From the NCBI GenBank assembly GCA_036496025.1, contig DASXLW010000223.1:1-64000 (forward strand): a DNA stretch of 64,000 nucleotides. Direction: 5' to 3'. This stretch comes from PALSA-505 sp036496025. GTDB taxonomy: Bacteria; Actinomycetota; Actinomycetes; Streptosporangiales; Streptosporangiaceae. The notes under the pieces are model-generated. The model saw nothing but the letters and a program-made list of their open reading frames with translations, was not told the DNA's origin and did not search any database. The translations under genes and the position numbers were made by a program. Shown here piece after piece: positions 57,166 through 64,000 of the stretch. Numbering within the stretch: position 1 is the stretch's first letter; every line of letters starts with the position of its first letter.

Positions 57166-57591
57166 TCAGCCGGCCAGGGACGCTTCCAGGGTGATCTCCG
57201 GAACGCTGGCCAGCGCCCGGCTGACCGGGCAGCCGGCCTTGGCTTCGGCGGCGTGCCGCTGGAACGTGCCCTCGTCGATGCCGGGGACCCGGCCCACGGT
57301 GACCAGGGCGATCGTGGTGATGGTCGGGTTGCCATCGACCGGCCGCAGCGTGACCGTGGCATCGGTGCGGACCGAGTCGGGCGGGGTGCCGGCCTCGGCG
57401 AGGATGTTGGACAGGGCCATCGAGAAACACGACGCGTGGGCCGCCGCGATGAGCTGCTCGGGATTGGCCCCCGGGCCGTCCTCGAAGCGGGACTTAAAGG
57501 AGTACTCCCCGCTGATGGTGTCGCCGGCGGTGAACGTACCGGTTCCCGCCCGCAGGTCGCCCTTCCACTCTGCACTTCCCCTGGCCGGCAT
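57166..57591 (-). CDS. OsmC-family peroxiredoxin
   Basis: 141 residues, with GAGGAGG 5 bases before ATG 57591. Conserved segments: SAEWKGDLRAGTGTFTAG near residue 5, GANPEQLIAAAHASCFSMALSNILAEAGTPP near 45 (the catalytic Cys 56) and AEAKAGCPVSRAL near 115 (second Cys 118). Both active-site cysteines of OsmC/Ohr-type peroxiredoxins are present, so it should reduce organic hydroperoxides. The neighbouring DMT and HAD genes are on the same strand. Confidence 0.93.
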   Translation of the reverse strand: MPARGSAEWKGDLRAGTGTFTAGDTISGEYSFKSRFEDGPGANPEQLIAAAHASCFSMALSNILAEAGTPPDSVRTDATVTLRPVDGNPTITTIALVTVGRVPGIDEGTFQRHAAEAKAGCPVSRALASVPEITLEASLAG

Positions 57592-57651
57592 GGCTGCCTC
57601 CTCGCCTGGTGACCGTCGTTTCGACTCGTCAGCTACACCGGATCGTATCGA

Positions 57652-58617
57652 TCAGCCGGGCACGCCGGTGGGCCATCCCGGGTCCTGCGGGCGGGGGCGG
57701 GAGCGGCCCAGGCCGGCCGGATCGGCCCGGCCGTCGCCGCGAGCGGCGTCACCGTCGGCAACCAGCGCGGACGAGGCCAGCAGGACGATCCCGGCGACGG
57801 CGATGGCGGCCGCGGAGAGCTGGACCGTGAGCATGAACCCGGACGTGGCCAGGCGCTCGTGAAACACGACCGTTCCGGTCAGCACCCCGGAGATGGGCTC
57901 CAGGGTGGCGATAACCGGAAGGCTGGCGGCCAGCGGGGCGGCCCGGAAAGCCGTCTGGGCCAGCAGCAGCCCGGTCAGGCCGAGCGCCATCAGGGCCCAG
58001 GGCTGCCAGTGACCGGGGAATTGCGCCGCGGGCGCGTCGCGGAACAGCCGCGAGGCGCTCAGCGTGACGGCCGCGGTCAGGCCGAAGGTGACCCCGGCGG
58101 CCGCCGCGAGGAGCCTCGCCCGGGTCGCCGCCCGGCGGCCGCGGCCCGCCGCGACAGCGGTCGCGCAGGCCAGGACCACGGCGCCGAAGGCGAGCAGCCA
58201 TTCCGGCGCGGGCGCGTCGGACCGTCCCGATGAGGGCGGCGAAGTGACCAGGAAGAGCCCGGCGCCGGCGACCACGAGCACGCACCCGGTCCAGTCGCGG
58301 CCGCTCATCGGCCGTCGTGACCACCACGCGGACAGCGGCACCGCGAACAGCAGATCCATGGCCACGATCGGGGCTACCAGCGCGAGCGGCCCGAAGGCGA
58401 GCGCCAGGGCCGCCAGCGCGTACGCGGCCACGGCCAGCAGGATGCCGGCCAGCCACCACGGCCGGCGGGCGAGGTGATCGAGCAGGCGGTACCACCGCGT
58501 CTGGTCGCCGGCGGTCGCGCGGGCCTGCCGGTGCTGGAGGACCGCGGACACGCCGAACGCGGCTGCCGCCGCCGCCGCGGCCGACACCGCTATCACGGTC
58601 CCGATCATGGCGCTCAC
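57652..58617 (-). CDS. DMT-family permease, EamA-like
   Basis: 321 residues with about ten TM helices. The first helix (IGTVIAVSAAAAAAAAFGVSAVLQHRQA) and pairs such as YALAALALAFGPLALVAPIVAMDLLFAVPLSAWW and GAGLFLVTSPP fit EamA permeases, including the conserved Glu/Pro segment LPVIATLEPISGVLTGTVVFHERLATSGF near residue 240. A soluble, Gly/Arg-rich tail ends the protein (SRPRPQDPGWPTG). Substrate unknown. An in-frame ATG at 58608 is an alternative start. It starts 30 bp after the S1C protease stop on the same strand. Confidence 0.85.
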   Translation of the reverse strand: MSAMIGTVIAVSAAAAAAAAFGVSAVLQHRQARATAGDQTRWYRLLDHLARRPWWLAGILLAVAAYALAALALAFGPLALVAPIVAMDLLFAVPLSAWWSRRPMSGRDWTGCVLVVAGAGLFLVTSPPSSGRSDAPAPEWLLAFGAVVLACATAVAAGRGRRAATRARLLAAAAGVTFGLTAAVTLSASRLFRDAPAAQFPGHWQPWALMALGLTGLLLAQTAFRAAPLAASLPVIATLEPISGVLTGTVVFHERLATSGFMLTVQLSAAAIAVAGIVLLASSALVADGDAARGDGRADPAGLGRSRPRPQDPGWPTGVPG

Positions 58618-58647
58618 CTCCTCGTTCGGCTGGGCCCCGCGGCCAGA

Positions 58648-59748
58648 TCAGCCGCCGGGAAGCTGGGCCAGGATGACCTGCACGGTGTGCGGCTGCTGGT
58701 CGCGGACGACGACGACCTTGACGGCCTGGCCGGGTCGCATCGTCGCGAGCGCCTGGGACAGCGCCTCGGCGCTGGGGGTGGGCACGTCGCCCACGGACCG
58801 GATCACATCGCCCGCGCGCAGCCCGGCCCGGCCGGCCGGTCCGCCCGGGGTCACGGCGACGATCCCGGCTCCGTCCGGCTGGCCCGCGAGATCGGCGGTC
58901 GTGGCGATCTGGGCGCCGATCGCCGCGCGATGGGAGTCGGTCACTCGCCCGGTCGCTATGATCTGGCCCGCGATGTCGCGGGCGACGCTGGACGGGATGG
59001 CGAACCCGATGCCGGGGGCGGGCGCCCCGCTCGCCGGGCTGGCCGCGGCCAGCGTGGGGATCCCGATGACTTGCCCGGACAGGTTGACCAGTGCCCCGCC
59101 GCTGTTGCCCGGGTTGATGGGTGCGCTGGTCTGAATGGCCCCGGGCAGTGTGGCGCCCGGCGACTGCGGCGTGGCTGGCTCGGTCACGGCCCGGCCGGTC
59201 GCGGACACGATGCCTTCGGTGACGCTGCTGGTCAGCCCCAGCGGGTTGCCGACGGCCAGGACGACGTCGCCCACCTGGACCTGGCCGGAGTCGGCGAACC
59301 TGGCGGGAGTCAGGCCCCGGGCGTCATCGGCGCGGATCACGGCCAGGTCGTCGGGCCCGTAGCTGCCCACCAGGCGGGCGGTGCGGGGCGCTGGATCGCC
59401 GGCCAACTGCACCTCGAACCTGGTGGCGGTCCCGGTGACGTGTGCGTTGGTGACGATGTGCCCTCTGTCGTCCAGGATGACCCCCGAGCCCAGGCCGCCC
59501 GCGGTGCGGATCAGCACCACCGAAGGGACCACCTGGCGCACGACCGCGGCGTAGCTCTGCGTCGCCCCCCCGGCAGCGCCGGCCGGCGCCGGTTCGCGGC
59601 CGGGCGCCGGCCCGCTGACGGCCGCGGGCGCGCTGCTGGCCGCGGCCGGCCCATCGGCGAGTGCGCCTGCGGTGATCCCGGTGCCTAGCAACGCCCCGGC
59701 CAAGGCGGCGGCGGCCGGGATGCGCCAGGCCCGGCGCGTTGCGTTCAT
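58648..59748 (-). CDS. Secreted S1C serine protease (trypsin + PDZ, HtrA/DegP-like)
   Basis: 366 residues from ATG 59748, with AAGGAG 8 bases upstream; the longer frame 5' is not coding-like. Residues 1-35 are a signal peptide (RRAWRIPAAAALAGALLGTGITAGALA). The trypsin fold has the catalytic His in IVTNAHVTG near residue 98, Asp in PDDLAVIRAD near 128 and Ser in NPGNSGGALVNLSGQVIG near 208. A single PDZ domain follows at the C-terminus (GAGIVAVTPGGPAGRAGLRAGDVIRSVGDVPT near 300). Extracytoplasmic quality-control protease. First of a run with DMT, OsmC and HAD. Confidence 0.92.
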   Translation of the reverse strand: MNATRRAWRIPAAAALAGALLGTGITAGALADGPAAASSAPAAVSGPAPGREPAPAGAAGGATQSYAAVVRQVVPSVVLIRTAGGLGSGVILDDRGHIVTNAHVTGTATRFEVQLAGDPAPRTARLVGSYGPDDLAVIRADDARGLTPARFADSGQVQVGDVVLAVGNPLGLTSSVTEGIVSATGRAVTEPATPQSPGATLPGAIQTSAPINPGNSGGALVNLSGQVIGIPTLAAASPASGAPAPGIGFAIPSSVARDIAGQIIATGRVTDSHRAAIGAQIATTADLAGQPDGAGIVAVTPGGPAGRAGLRAGDVIRSVGDVPTPSAEALSQALATMRPGQAVKVVVVRDQQPHTVQVILAQLPGG

Positions 59749-60034
59749 GTACGGGTTCTCCTTGATGTCGCGGCTACGGCCCGCCCGCCGGGCGGGCTTG
59801 CTCAGAGCGTGTCTTAGGCAACCCGGCCGCCGTGCACGGCGAATGCTCGTGACGTGACGGCGGGATGGAGAGGCGCGCCCTCGTCCGGCCCGGCCGGCGG
59901 CGTCTTCACCCCGGCTCCACGGCCTGGTCACCCGAACTGCACCAGCGACGGGTTGCATCGACCGCAACACCCGCCGGGCCGGCCCCGCCCAGCGCCGGCG
60001 GCGCCCGCCAGACCGGAAGGAAGGCCACGCGATC

Positions 60035-60481
60035 ATGGCGTCAACCGACCTCGGACCGCGCTCGGCCGCGAGCCTTCTGGCCGACCCGGCCGACGACCTG
60101 CCGCGGTGGCGTGAGCGGCTGGAGCGCCTCTGGCGGCGGCAGGTCGAAGAAATCATCGAGCTGTCGCTGGCCTACCACGAAGCCGCATCGACGGAGCACG
60201 CCGGGAACCACCGGGAACTGGCCGCGGCACGTTCCCGCCGGCTGCGGCAGATCCGGGCTCGTACCGCGTCCGCCCATCACGCGCTGGCCGAGATCGAGGC
60301 GGCGCTGGCCCGGATCGACGCGGCCAGCTACGGGATCTGCGAGCAGTGCGGGGAGCGGCTGCGAGCGGACTGGCTGGCGGCCAGCCCGCAGCTCCGCTAC
60401 TGCCGGCGATGCCGTCCGCCGCGGCCAGAGCGCGGGCATTCGCACCGCGGCGCGCCGGGCCGGGAGCATCACGGTAGGTAA
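60035..60481 (+). CDS. TraR/DksA-type zinc-finger protein
   Basis: 148 residues from ATG 60035. The N-terminal coiled-coil is HHAASTEHAGNHRELAAARSRRLRQI-like and helical, then the zinc finger has CEQC near residue 103 and CRRC near 126, separated by the expected 17-22 residues (GERLRADWLAASPQLRY). The acidic coiled-coil tip typical of DksA (Asp-Asp) is not clearly present (AALARIDAASYG is close to it). Such proteins act with RNA polymerase in stress response; this could also be a DksA-like relative without that function. The short basic C-terminal tail is disordered. The response regulator follows at 60562. Confidence 0.82.
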   Translation: MASTDLGPRSAASLLADPADDLPRWRERLERLWRRQVEEIIELSLAYHEAASTEHAGNHRELAAARSRRLRQIRARTASAHHALAEIEAALARIDAASYGICEQCGERLRADWLAASPQLRYCRRCRPPRPERGHSHRGAPGREHHGR

Positions 60482-60561
60482 CGAGAGCCGAGGACGTGGG
60501 ATCATGCGTCGTGGGCTGCCCGCCCCGCGGGTGTGCTGGCAGCCGGCGGAGGTGAGTGGTG

Positions 60562-61260
60562 ATGACGGCTACGGTGCTGCTGGTGGAGGACGAGCGCCAG
60601 CTTCGGGACCTGGTGCGTTCGTACCTGGAGCGGGCCGGCTTCATGGTGCTGTCGACCGGCTCGGGCGCGGAGGCGATCACCATGTTCGGGTCGGCGGCGC
60701 CGGATCTGGTGGTCCTGGACCTCGGCCTGCCGGACGTGCCCGGCGTGGCGGTGGCCCGTGAGGTCCGGTCGGCGGGGGCGACGCCGATCTTGATGCTGAC
60801 CGCGAAGAGCGGCGAGGAGGACCGGATCGCGGGGCTCGAACTGGGCGCGGACGACTACGTCACCAAGCCGTTCAGCCCGCGGGAGCTGGTGCTGCGCGTG
60901 CAGGCCATCCTGCGGCGCGGCGGGCCGGCCGCCGCCGAGCAGGGCGTGAGCCGGTTCGGGGCGGGCGCGCTGGTCATCGACGAACCGCGGCGCTCGGCGC
61001 AGGTCCGCGGGGCCGAGGTCGACCTGACCCCGACCGAATGGGGAATCCTGGTCGCCCTGGCCACCGTGCCGGGCCGGGTGTACTCGCGCTTCGAGCTGAT
61101 CAACCGGGTGCGCGGGTATGAGTTCGAGGGCTACGAGCGGACGATCGACTCGCACGTGAAGAACCTGCGCCGCAAGATCGAGGAGGATCCGGGCGACCCG
61201 GCGATCATCCAGACCGTGCTCGGCGGGGGTTACCGGCTCGGCTTGACCCGGGATGGCTAG
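60562..61260 (+). CDS. OmpR-family response regulator
   Basis: 232 residues; ATG 60562 is preferred with GGAGGTGA 6 bases upstream (GTG 60556 also possible). Receiver domain: VLLVEDERQL (acidic pocket), the phospho-acceptor Asp in VVLDLGLPDV near residue 50, MLTAKSGEEDR and the KPFSPRELVLRV Lys near 100. The C-terminal winged helix is VDLTPTEWGILVALATVPGRVYSRFELINRVRGYEFEGYERTIDSHVKNLRRKI. The histidine kinase starts with an 8-base overlap, so both are one operon and a cognate two-component pair. Confidence 0.95.
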   Translation: MTATVLLVEDERQLRDLVRSYLERAGFMVLSTGSGAEAITMFGSAAPDLVVLDLGLPDVPGVAVAREVRSAGATPILMLTAKSGEEDRIAGLELGADDYVTKPFSPRELVLRVQAILRRGGPAAAEQGVSRFGAGALVIDEPRRSAQVRGAEVDLTPTEWGILVALATVPGRVYSRFELINRVRGYEFEGYERTIDSHVKNLRRKIEEDPGDPAIIQTVLGGGYRLGLTRDG

Positions 61261-62584
61261 ACCCGCCAGCTCCGGGCCCCTCGGACTCCGCCTGGCCCTG
61301 GCCTTCGTCGGCGTCGCGCTGGCGGCCGTGGCCGTGCTCGCCGGGCTGACCGCGGCCTACGTGGCCGCGGACGTCTCCCACCTGGTCAGACAGCAGCAAC
61401 AGCACCTCACCCACGCGGTCGCGGTGGCCGCGGGCGCCGCGTGGAACCGCAGGGACAGCTGGACCGGTGCGGATCTGTCGCCGGTCCTGGACCTGGCGGC
61501 CCGGGTGGGCGCGGATGTGCAGGTACGGGACACCGGCGGAAGGGTGGTCAGGGTCTCGTCGGGGTTCGCCGGGCTGCCCACGACGCACGAGCGCCGGGAG
61601 ACCGTCATCAGCGGGGGACGGGAGCCTGGGCAGGTCATCGTGCGATTCAGCAACGGCGGCCTCGGCGGCGCCGATGAATCGCTCCGGTCAGACCTGTGGC
61701 GCGCGATCGCCGGAGCGGCCGGCCTGGCGGCGCTGCTGGCCCTGCTGGTATCGCTGGCGGTGTCGCGCCGGATCACCTCGCCGGTGGCGCGGCTCATCCA
61801 GGTGGCCAGGGCGATGGGCGGAGGCGACCGCTCCGCGCGCGCCGGGGAGGTCCGGGGCCCCGCCGAGCTGCGGGACCTGGCCAAGGCCTTCGACCAGATG
61901 GCCGAATCGCTGGCGCGCCAGGAGAAGGTGCGGCGCAACCTGGTCGCGGACGTCGCGCACGAGCTGCGCACGCCGGTGGCCGTGCTGCAGGCCGGACACG
62001 AGGCCCTGCTGGACGGGGTGACCGAGCCGACCCCCGAGCAGCTCGGGTCGCTGCGCGACGAGGTGCTCCGGCTGGCCCACATGGTCGACGACCTGCAGCG
62101 GCTGGCCGCCGCGGAGGCGGCCGCGCTGCAGCTTACGCTCGTTCCGTGTGACCTGGCCGAGATAGCCGAGACCGCCGCGAGCAGGCTGGACGGCGCCTTC
62201 GCCGCGTCCGACATCGTCCTGAAGCGGCGGCTGGCCAGCGTGCAGGTCAGGGGCGATCCGGTGCGGCTGCACGAAGTGGTCGCCAACCTGCTGACCAACG
62301 CGCTGAAGTTCACCCCGGCCGGCGGCAGCGTGCTGCTCGAGACCGGTCCGGAGGGTGAGCAGGCGATGCTGCGGGTTCGCGACACCGGGCCCGGCATCGC
62401 GCCTGACGAACTGCCGCACATCTTCGACCGGTTCTTCCGGGGCCGAGGCGCCGCCGGGGTCGCCGGCAGTGGCATCGGGCTGACCGTGGTCGCCGAGCTG
62501 GTCCGCGCGCATCAGGGACAACTGGACGTGGCCAGCCCGCCCGGGGAGGGCACCCAGTTCACCCTCACCCTGCCCCGCGCCTGA
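61253..62584 (+). CDS. Sensor histidine kinase
   Basis: 443 residues overlapping the regulator by 8 bases. TM1 (LALAFVGVALAAVAVLAGLTAAYVA), an extracytoplasmic sensor (residues about 42-145), TM2 (IAGAAGLAALLALLVSLAVS), HAMP (RRITSPVARLIQVARAMGGGD), the dimerisation helix with the phospho-acceptor His in LVADVAHELRTPVAVLQAG near residue 243, and the ATPase: N-box VVANLLTNALKFTPAGG, G1 DTGPGIAPDELPHIFDRFFR and G2 GSGIGLTVVAELV. An EnvZ/CutS-type kinase with a small sensor. Stimulus unknown; pairs with the overlapping regulator. Confidence 0.95.
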   Translation: MARPASSGPLGLRLALAFVGVALAAVAVLAGLTAAYVAADVSHLVRQQQQHLTHAVAVAAGAAWNRRDSWTGADLSPVLDLAARVGADVQVRDTGGRVVRVSSGFAGLPTTHERRETVISGGREPGQVIVRFSNGGLGGADESLRSDLWRAIAGAAGLAALLALLVSLAVSRRITSPVARLIQVARAMGGGDRSARAGEVRGPAELRDLAKAFDQMAESLARQEKVRRNLVADVAHELRTPVAVLQAGHEALLDGVTEPTPEQLGSLRDEVLRLAHMVDDLQRLAAAEAAALQLTLVPCDLAEIAETAASRLDGAFAASDIVLKRRLASVQVRGDPVRLHEVVANLLTNALKFTPAGGSVLLETGPEGEQAMLRVRDTGPGIAPDELPHIFDRFFRGRGAAGVAGSGIGLTVVAELVRAHQGQLDVASPPGEGTQFTLTLPRA

Positions 62585-62728
62585 CCCGCGACCGGTGACC
62601 GTTGATCCTGGGCCTGCGGCGCGTGCGCCTGCGCCGTTCTATGCGCCCTCAGCGCCGCCCCGCAGACTTCAGCATCGCCAGGTCCGCTCGCTGTGCTCCG
62701 TCTTCAGCTCCCCCGGCAGCAAGGGTTT

Positions 62729-63742
62729 TCAGGTGCGGCCCTGCATCCCGGGATCCGCGCCCATGGCTGACAGCGCCCGCAGGGACGCGGGCACCCCGTT
62801 GACGATGTTGTCGCAGGCGTTGCGGCCCTGCGCCCGGGCATCGAAGTACGTGGCCCCCGCGATGACGGGGTGGCCGGTGACGTATGCCTGCATGTCCCGG
62901 ATGAACGGCACCTGCTGGTCGCCTTTCTGGCTGCCCCACTCGGCCACGAACACCGGCTTGCCGCCCTTGGACGCGGCGTAGGCCAGTGCCGGGCCGAACA
63001 GCGAGCCGGGCGTGACGATCCCCTGCGTCACCCCGTTGACGCACCCGGCGTGGTTGTACCCGTCCACGCCGATGATGTCGTCTTCCTGCTGGCCATCCCA
63101 GTAGTCGCTGACCCGGTGCTGTCCGGTGGCGGTGCTGAAAAACGCCCCGTGCATCATGATCAGCGTCCAGTAGATGTGACCGCCCGCGTTCCAGTTCAGG
63201 CCCCACTCCCTGGCCTTGTAATGCAGGTGCGCCCACGCAGCCCGGAAGCCGCCAGCCCAGCCCTGGTGAGGGACATGAGCGCTGATGTTGTCGGCCTCGT
63301 GCTGGTAGCTGAAGTAGATCGCGCCGAGGTGGTACCGCACGGCGGCGTTGTTCATCGCGGTCAGGAAGGACCGGAAGTAGCCGTGATACCACCCGGCCGC
63401 GACATCCTTGTAGCTAGGCCCGCCGTCCAGGCTGGCCAGCACGGTGCCGCCCTCGGCCATGACCTGCCTGGCTGCGGCATCAGGGAACGACTCGCCATAG
63501 GTGTAGTAATCGCGGAGCACCGCCAGGCGGCGGTGCAGCGCGCCCTGGGCGGCGATCAGCCGCTGGGTGCCGCCGAACAGCGCCCCGCCGTGAACCCCGG
63601 ACGGAGCGGCGCGGGCCTGGGCGGCGGCCGGTGACATGACCAGGACAGCCGACGCGAGCAGCGCGGTGAACCCCAGCGGTACCTGTACCCTCCGGGTCTG
63701 CGGGCCGGTCCATGCCACGAGCGGGCGTAAATCGCAGCGCAT
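62729..63742 (-). CDS. Secreted GH26-like glycoside hydrolase
   Basis: 337 residues from ATG 63742, with GGAGG 5 bases upstream (the GTG at 63745 lies inside the site). Residues 1-45 are a signal peptide (RRVQVPLGFTALLASAVLVMSPAAAQARA). A TIM-barrel hydrolase core follows: YTYGESFPD, AIYFSYQHEADN (likely acid/base Glu in YQHEADN near residue 150) and FVAEWGSQKGD near 270 with the probable nucleophile Glu. The pattern matches GH26-type mannanase-like enzymes. It may act on plant or own-wall polysaccharides. The other GH-like fragment at the window start is related in motif order. A divergent gene begins 215 bp away. Confidence 0.82.
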   Translation of the reverse strand: MRCDLRPLVAWTGPQTRRVQVPLGFTALLASAVLVMSPAAAQARAAPSGVHGGALFGGTQRLIAAQGALHRRLAVLRDYYTYGESFPDAAARQVMAEGGTVLASLDGGPSYKDVAAGWYHGYFRSFLTAMNNAAVRYHLGAIYFSYQHEADNISAHVPHQGWAGGFRAAWAHLHYKAREWGLNWNAGGHIYWTLIMMHGAFFSTATGQHRVSDYWDGQQEDDIIGVDGYNHAGCVNGVTQGIVTPGSLFGPALAYAASKGGKPVFVAEWGSQKGDQQVPFIRDMQAYVTGHPVIAGATYFDARAQGRNACDNIVNGVPASLRALSAMGADPGMQGRT

Positions 63743-63957
63743 CACTTCCTCCTCGCTCAGTTCTTACATGCTCGCACGGTCTGGGCAGCGTCTCCAGGTG
63801 CCTAAACGCCAGCGGACGCTTACGGACCGATACGGACGGTTGCCAGACGGCAGGCTCCACGCGATCACCACAGCGGCTTCACGCGCCGTGCGCCCCGGCA
63901 CGCTTTGCTGATGGCAGCGACGGGGAACTGGCCGACCCGGGCGAAAGGAGGCGAAGG

Positions 63958-64000
63958 TTGACGACCGCCGACCTGCTGGTGCTGGTTCCGTGGCTGATCT
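63958..64000 (+). CDS. N-terminal fragment of a gene running out of the window
   Basis: TTG 63958 is preceded by AAAGGAGG 7 bases upstream, a strong ribosome-binding site, and opens TTADLLVLVPWLI, a hydrophobic start that suggests a membrane or signal-anchored protein. Only 14 codons are visible, so no family can be named. Confidence 0.55.
   Translation, partial: MTTADLLVLVPWLI

Overview
The window is high-GC, gene-dense chromosomal DNA from an actinomycete. The signs are pervasive G/C third positions, GTG and TTG starts, a WhiB-family regulator, an orphan DUF742 protein, coenzyme-F420-type enzyme families, a CGNR zinc-finger regulator and a DipZ-type CcdA/thioredoxin fusion. A filamentous or soil actinobacterium (Streptosporangiales-like) fits, but genus cannot be fixed from these data. 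There are no rRNA or tRNA genes, CRISPR arrays or prophage. The only mobile element is a lone TnpB gene.

Layout. 1-9.7 kb: the end of a secreted glycoside-hydrolase-like gene, an MFS exporter, a zinc-finger hypothetical, a K+ channel, a DUF1269-like membrane protein, a PP2C phosphatase, an Rrf2 regulator with a NIPSNAP protein, a divergent Lrp/LysE pair, a RibD-C reductase and two small hypotheticals. 9.7-20.4 kb: an unusual transketolase-like enzyme divergent from a PLP aminotransferase; a histone-deacetylase-like deacylase coupled to a MarR-PDZ fusion regulator; divergently, an F420-reductase-like dehydrogenase, a FluG-like amidohydrolase and an M20 amidohydrolase (possibly amide or polyamine catabolism); then small membrane proteins. 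20.4-31.2 kb: a WhiB7-like regulator, then a locus with three ATP-grasp ligases of near-identical length (405-407 aa), an M20 dipeptidase, a peptidase-E/cyanophycinase-like protein and two alpha/beta-hydrolase esterases. Four of these genes form a tightly overlapping operon. The two divergent halves of this locus are separated by a TnpB gene and about 700 bp of strand-asymmetric non-coding DNA. This locus is the best candidate for an undescribed system: a peptide or amide metabolite pathway with matched ligases and hydrolases.

31.2-50 kb: a SpoU methyltransferase, DipZ, an alpha/beta hydrolase, two VOC proteins, an AraC regulator, a large membrane protein, a YidC paralogue with a DUF6412 protein, a coupled glycosyltransferase/GDSL pair, a coiled-coil protein, DUF742, an F420-type LLM oxidoreductase, a CGNR/EamA divergent pair, and a ketopantoate reductase coupled to an acyl-CoA ligase. 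50-64 kb: a MarR/MFS divergent pair with several dyads, an ABC ATPase/FtsX permease pair, a minus-strand run (protease, DMT transporter, OsmC, HAD), a DksA-like protein, a two-component system, a secreted GH26-like hydrolase, and the first codons of one more gene.

Regulator genes repeatedly sit beside or divergent from their likely target, with visible inverted repeats between them (Rrf2, MarR-PDZ, CGNR, MarR/MFS). Several perfect hairpins mark gene ends. Intergenic repeats include a dispersed near-palindrome (CGATGTGCCATCG), a 26-bp tandem duplication and a roughly 55-bp tandem array that overlaps a stop codon.
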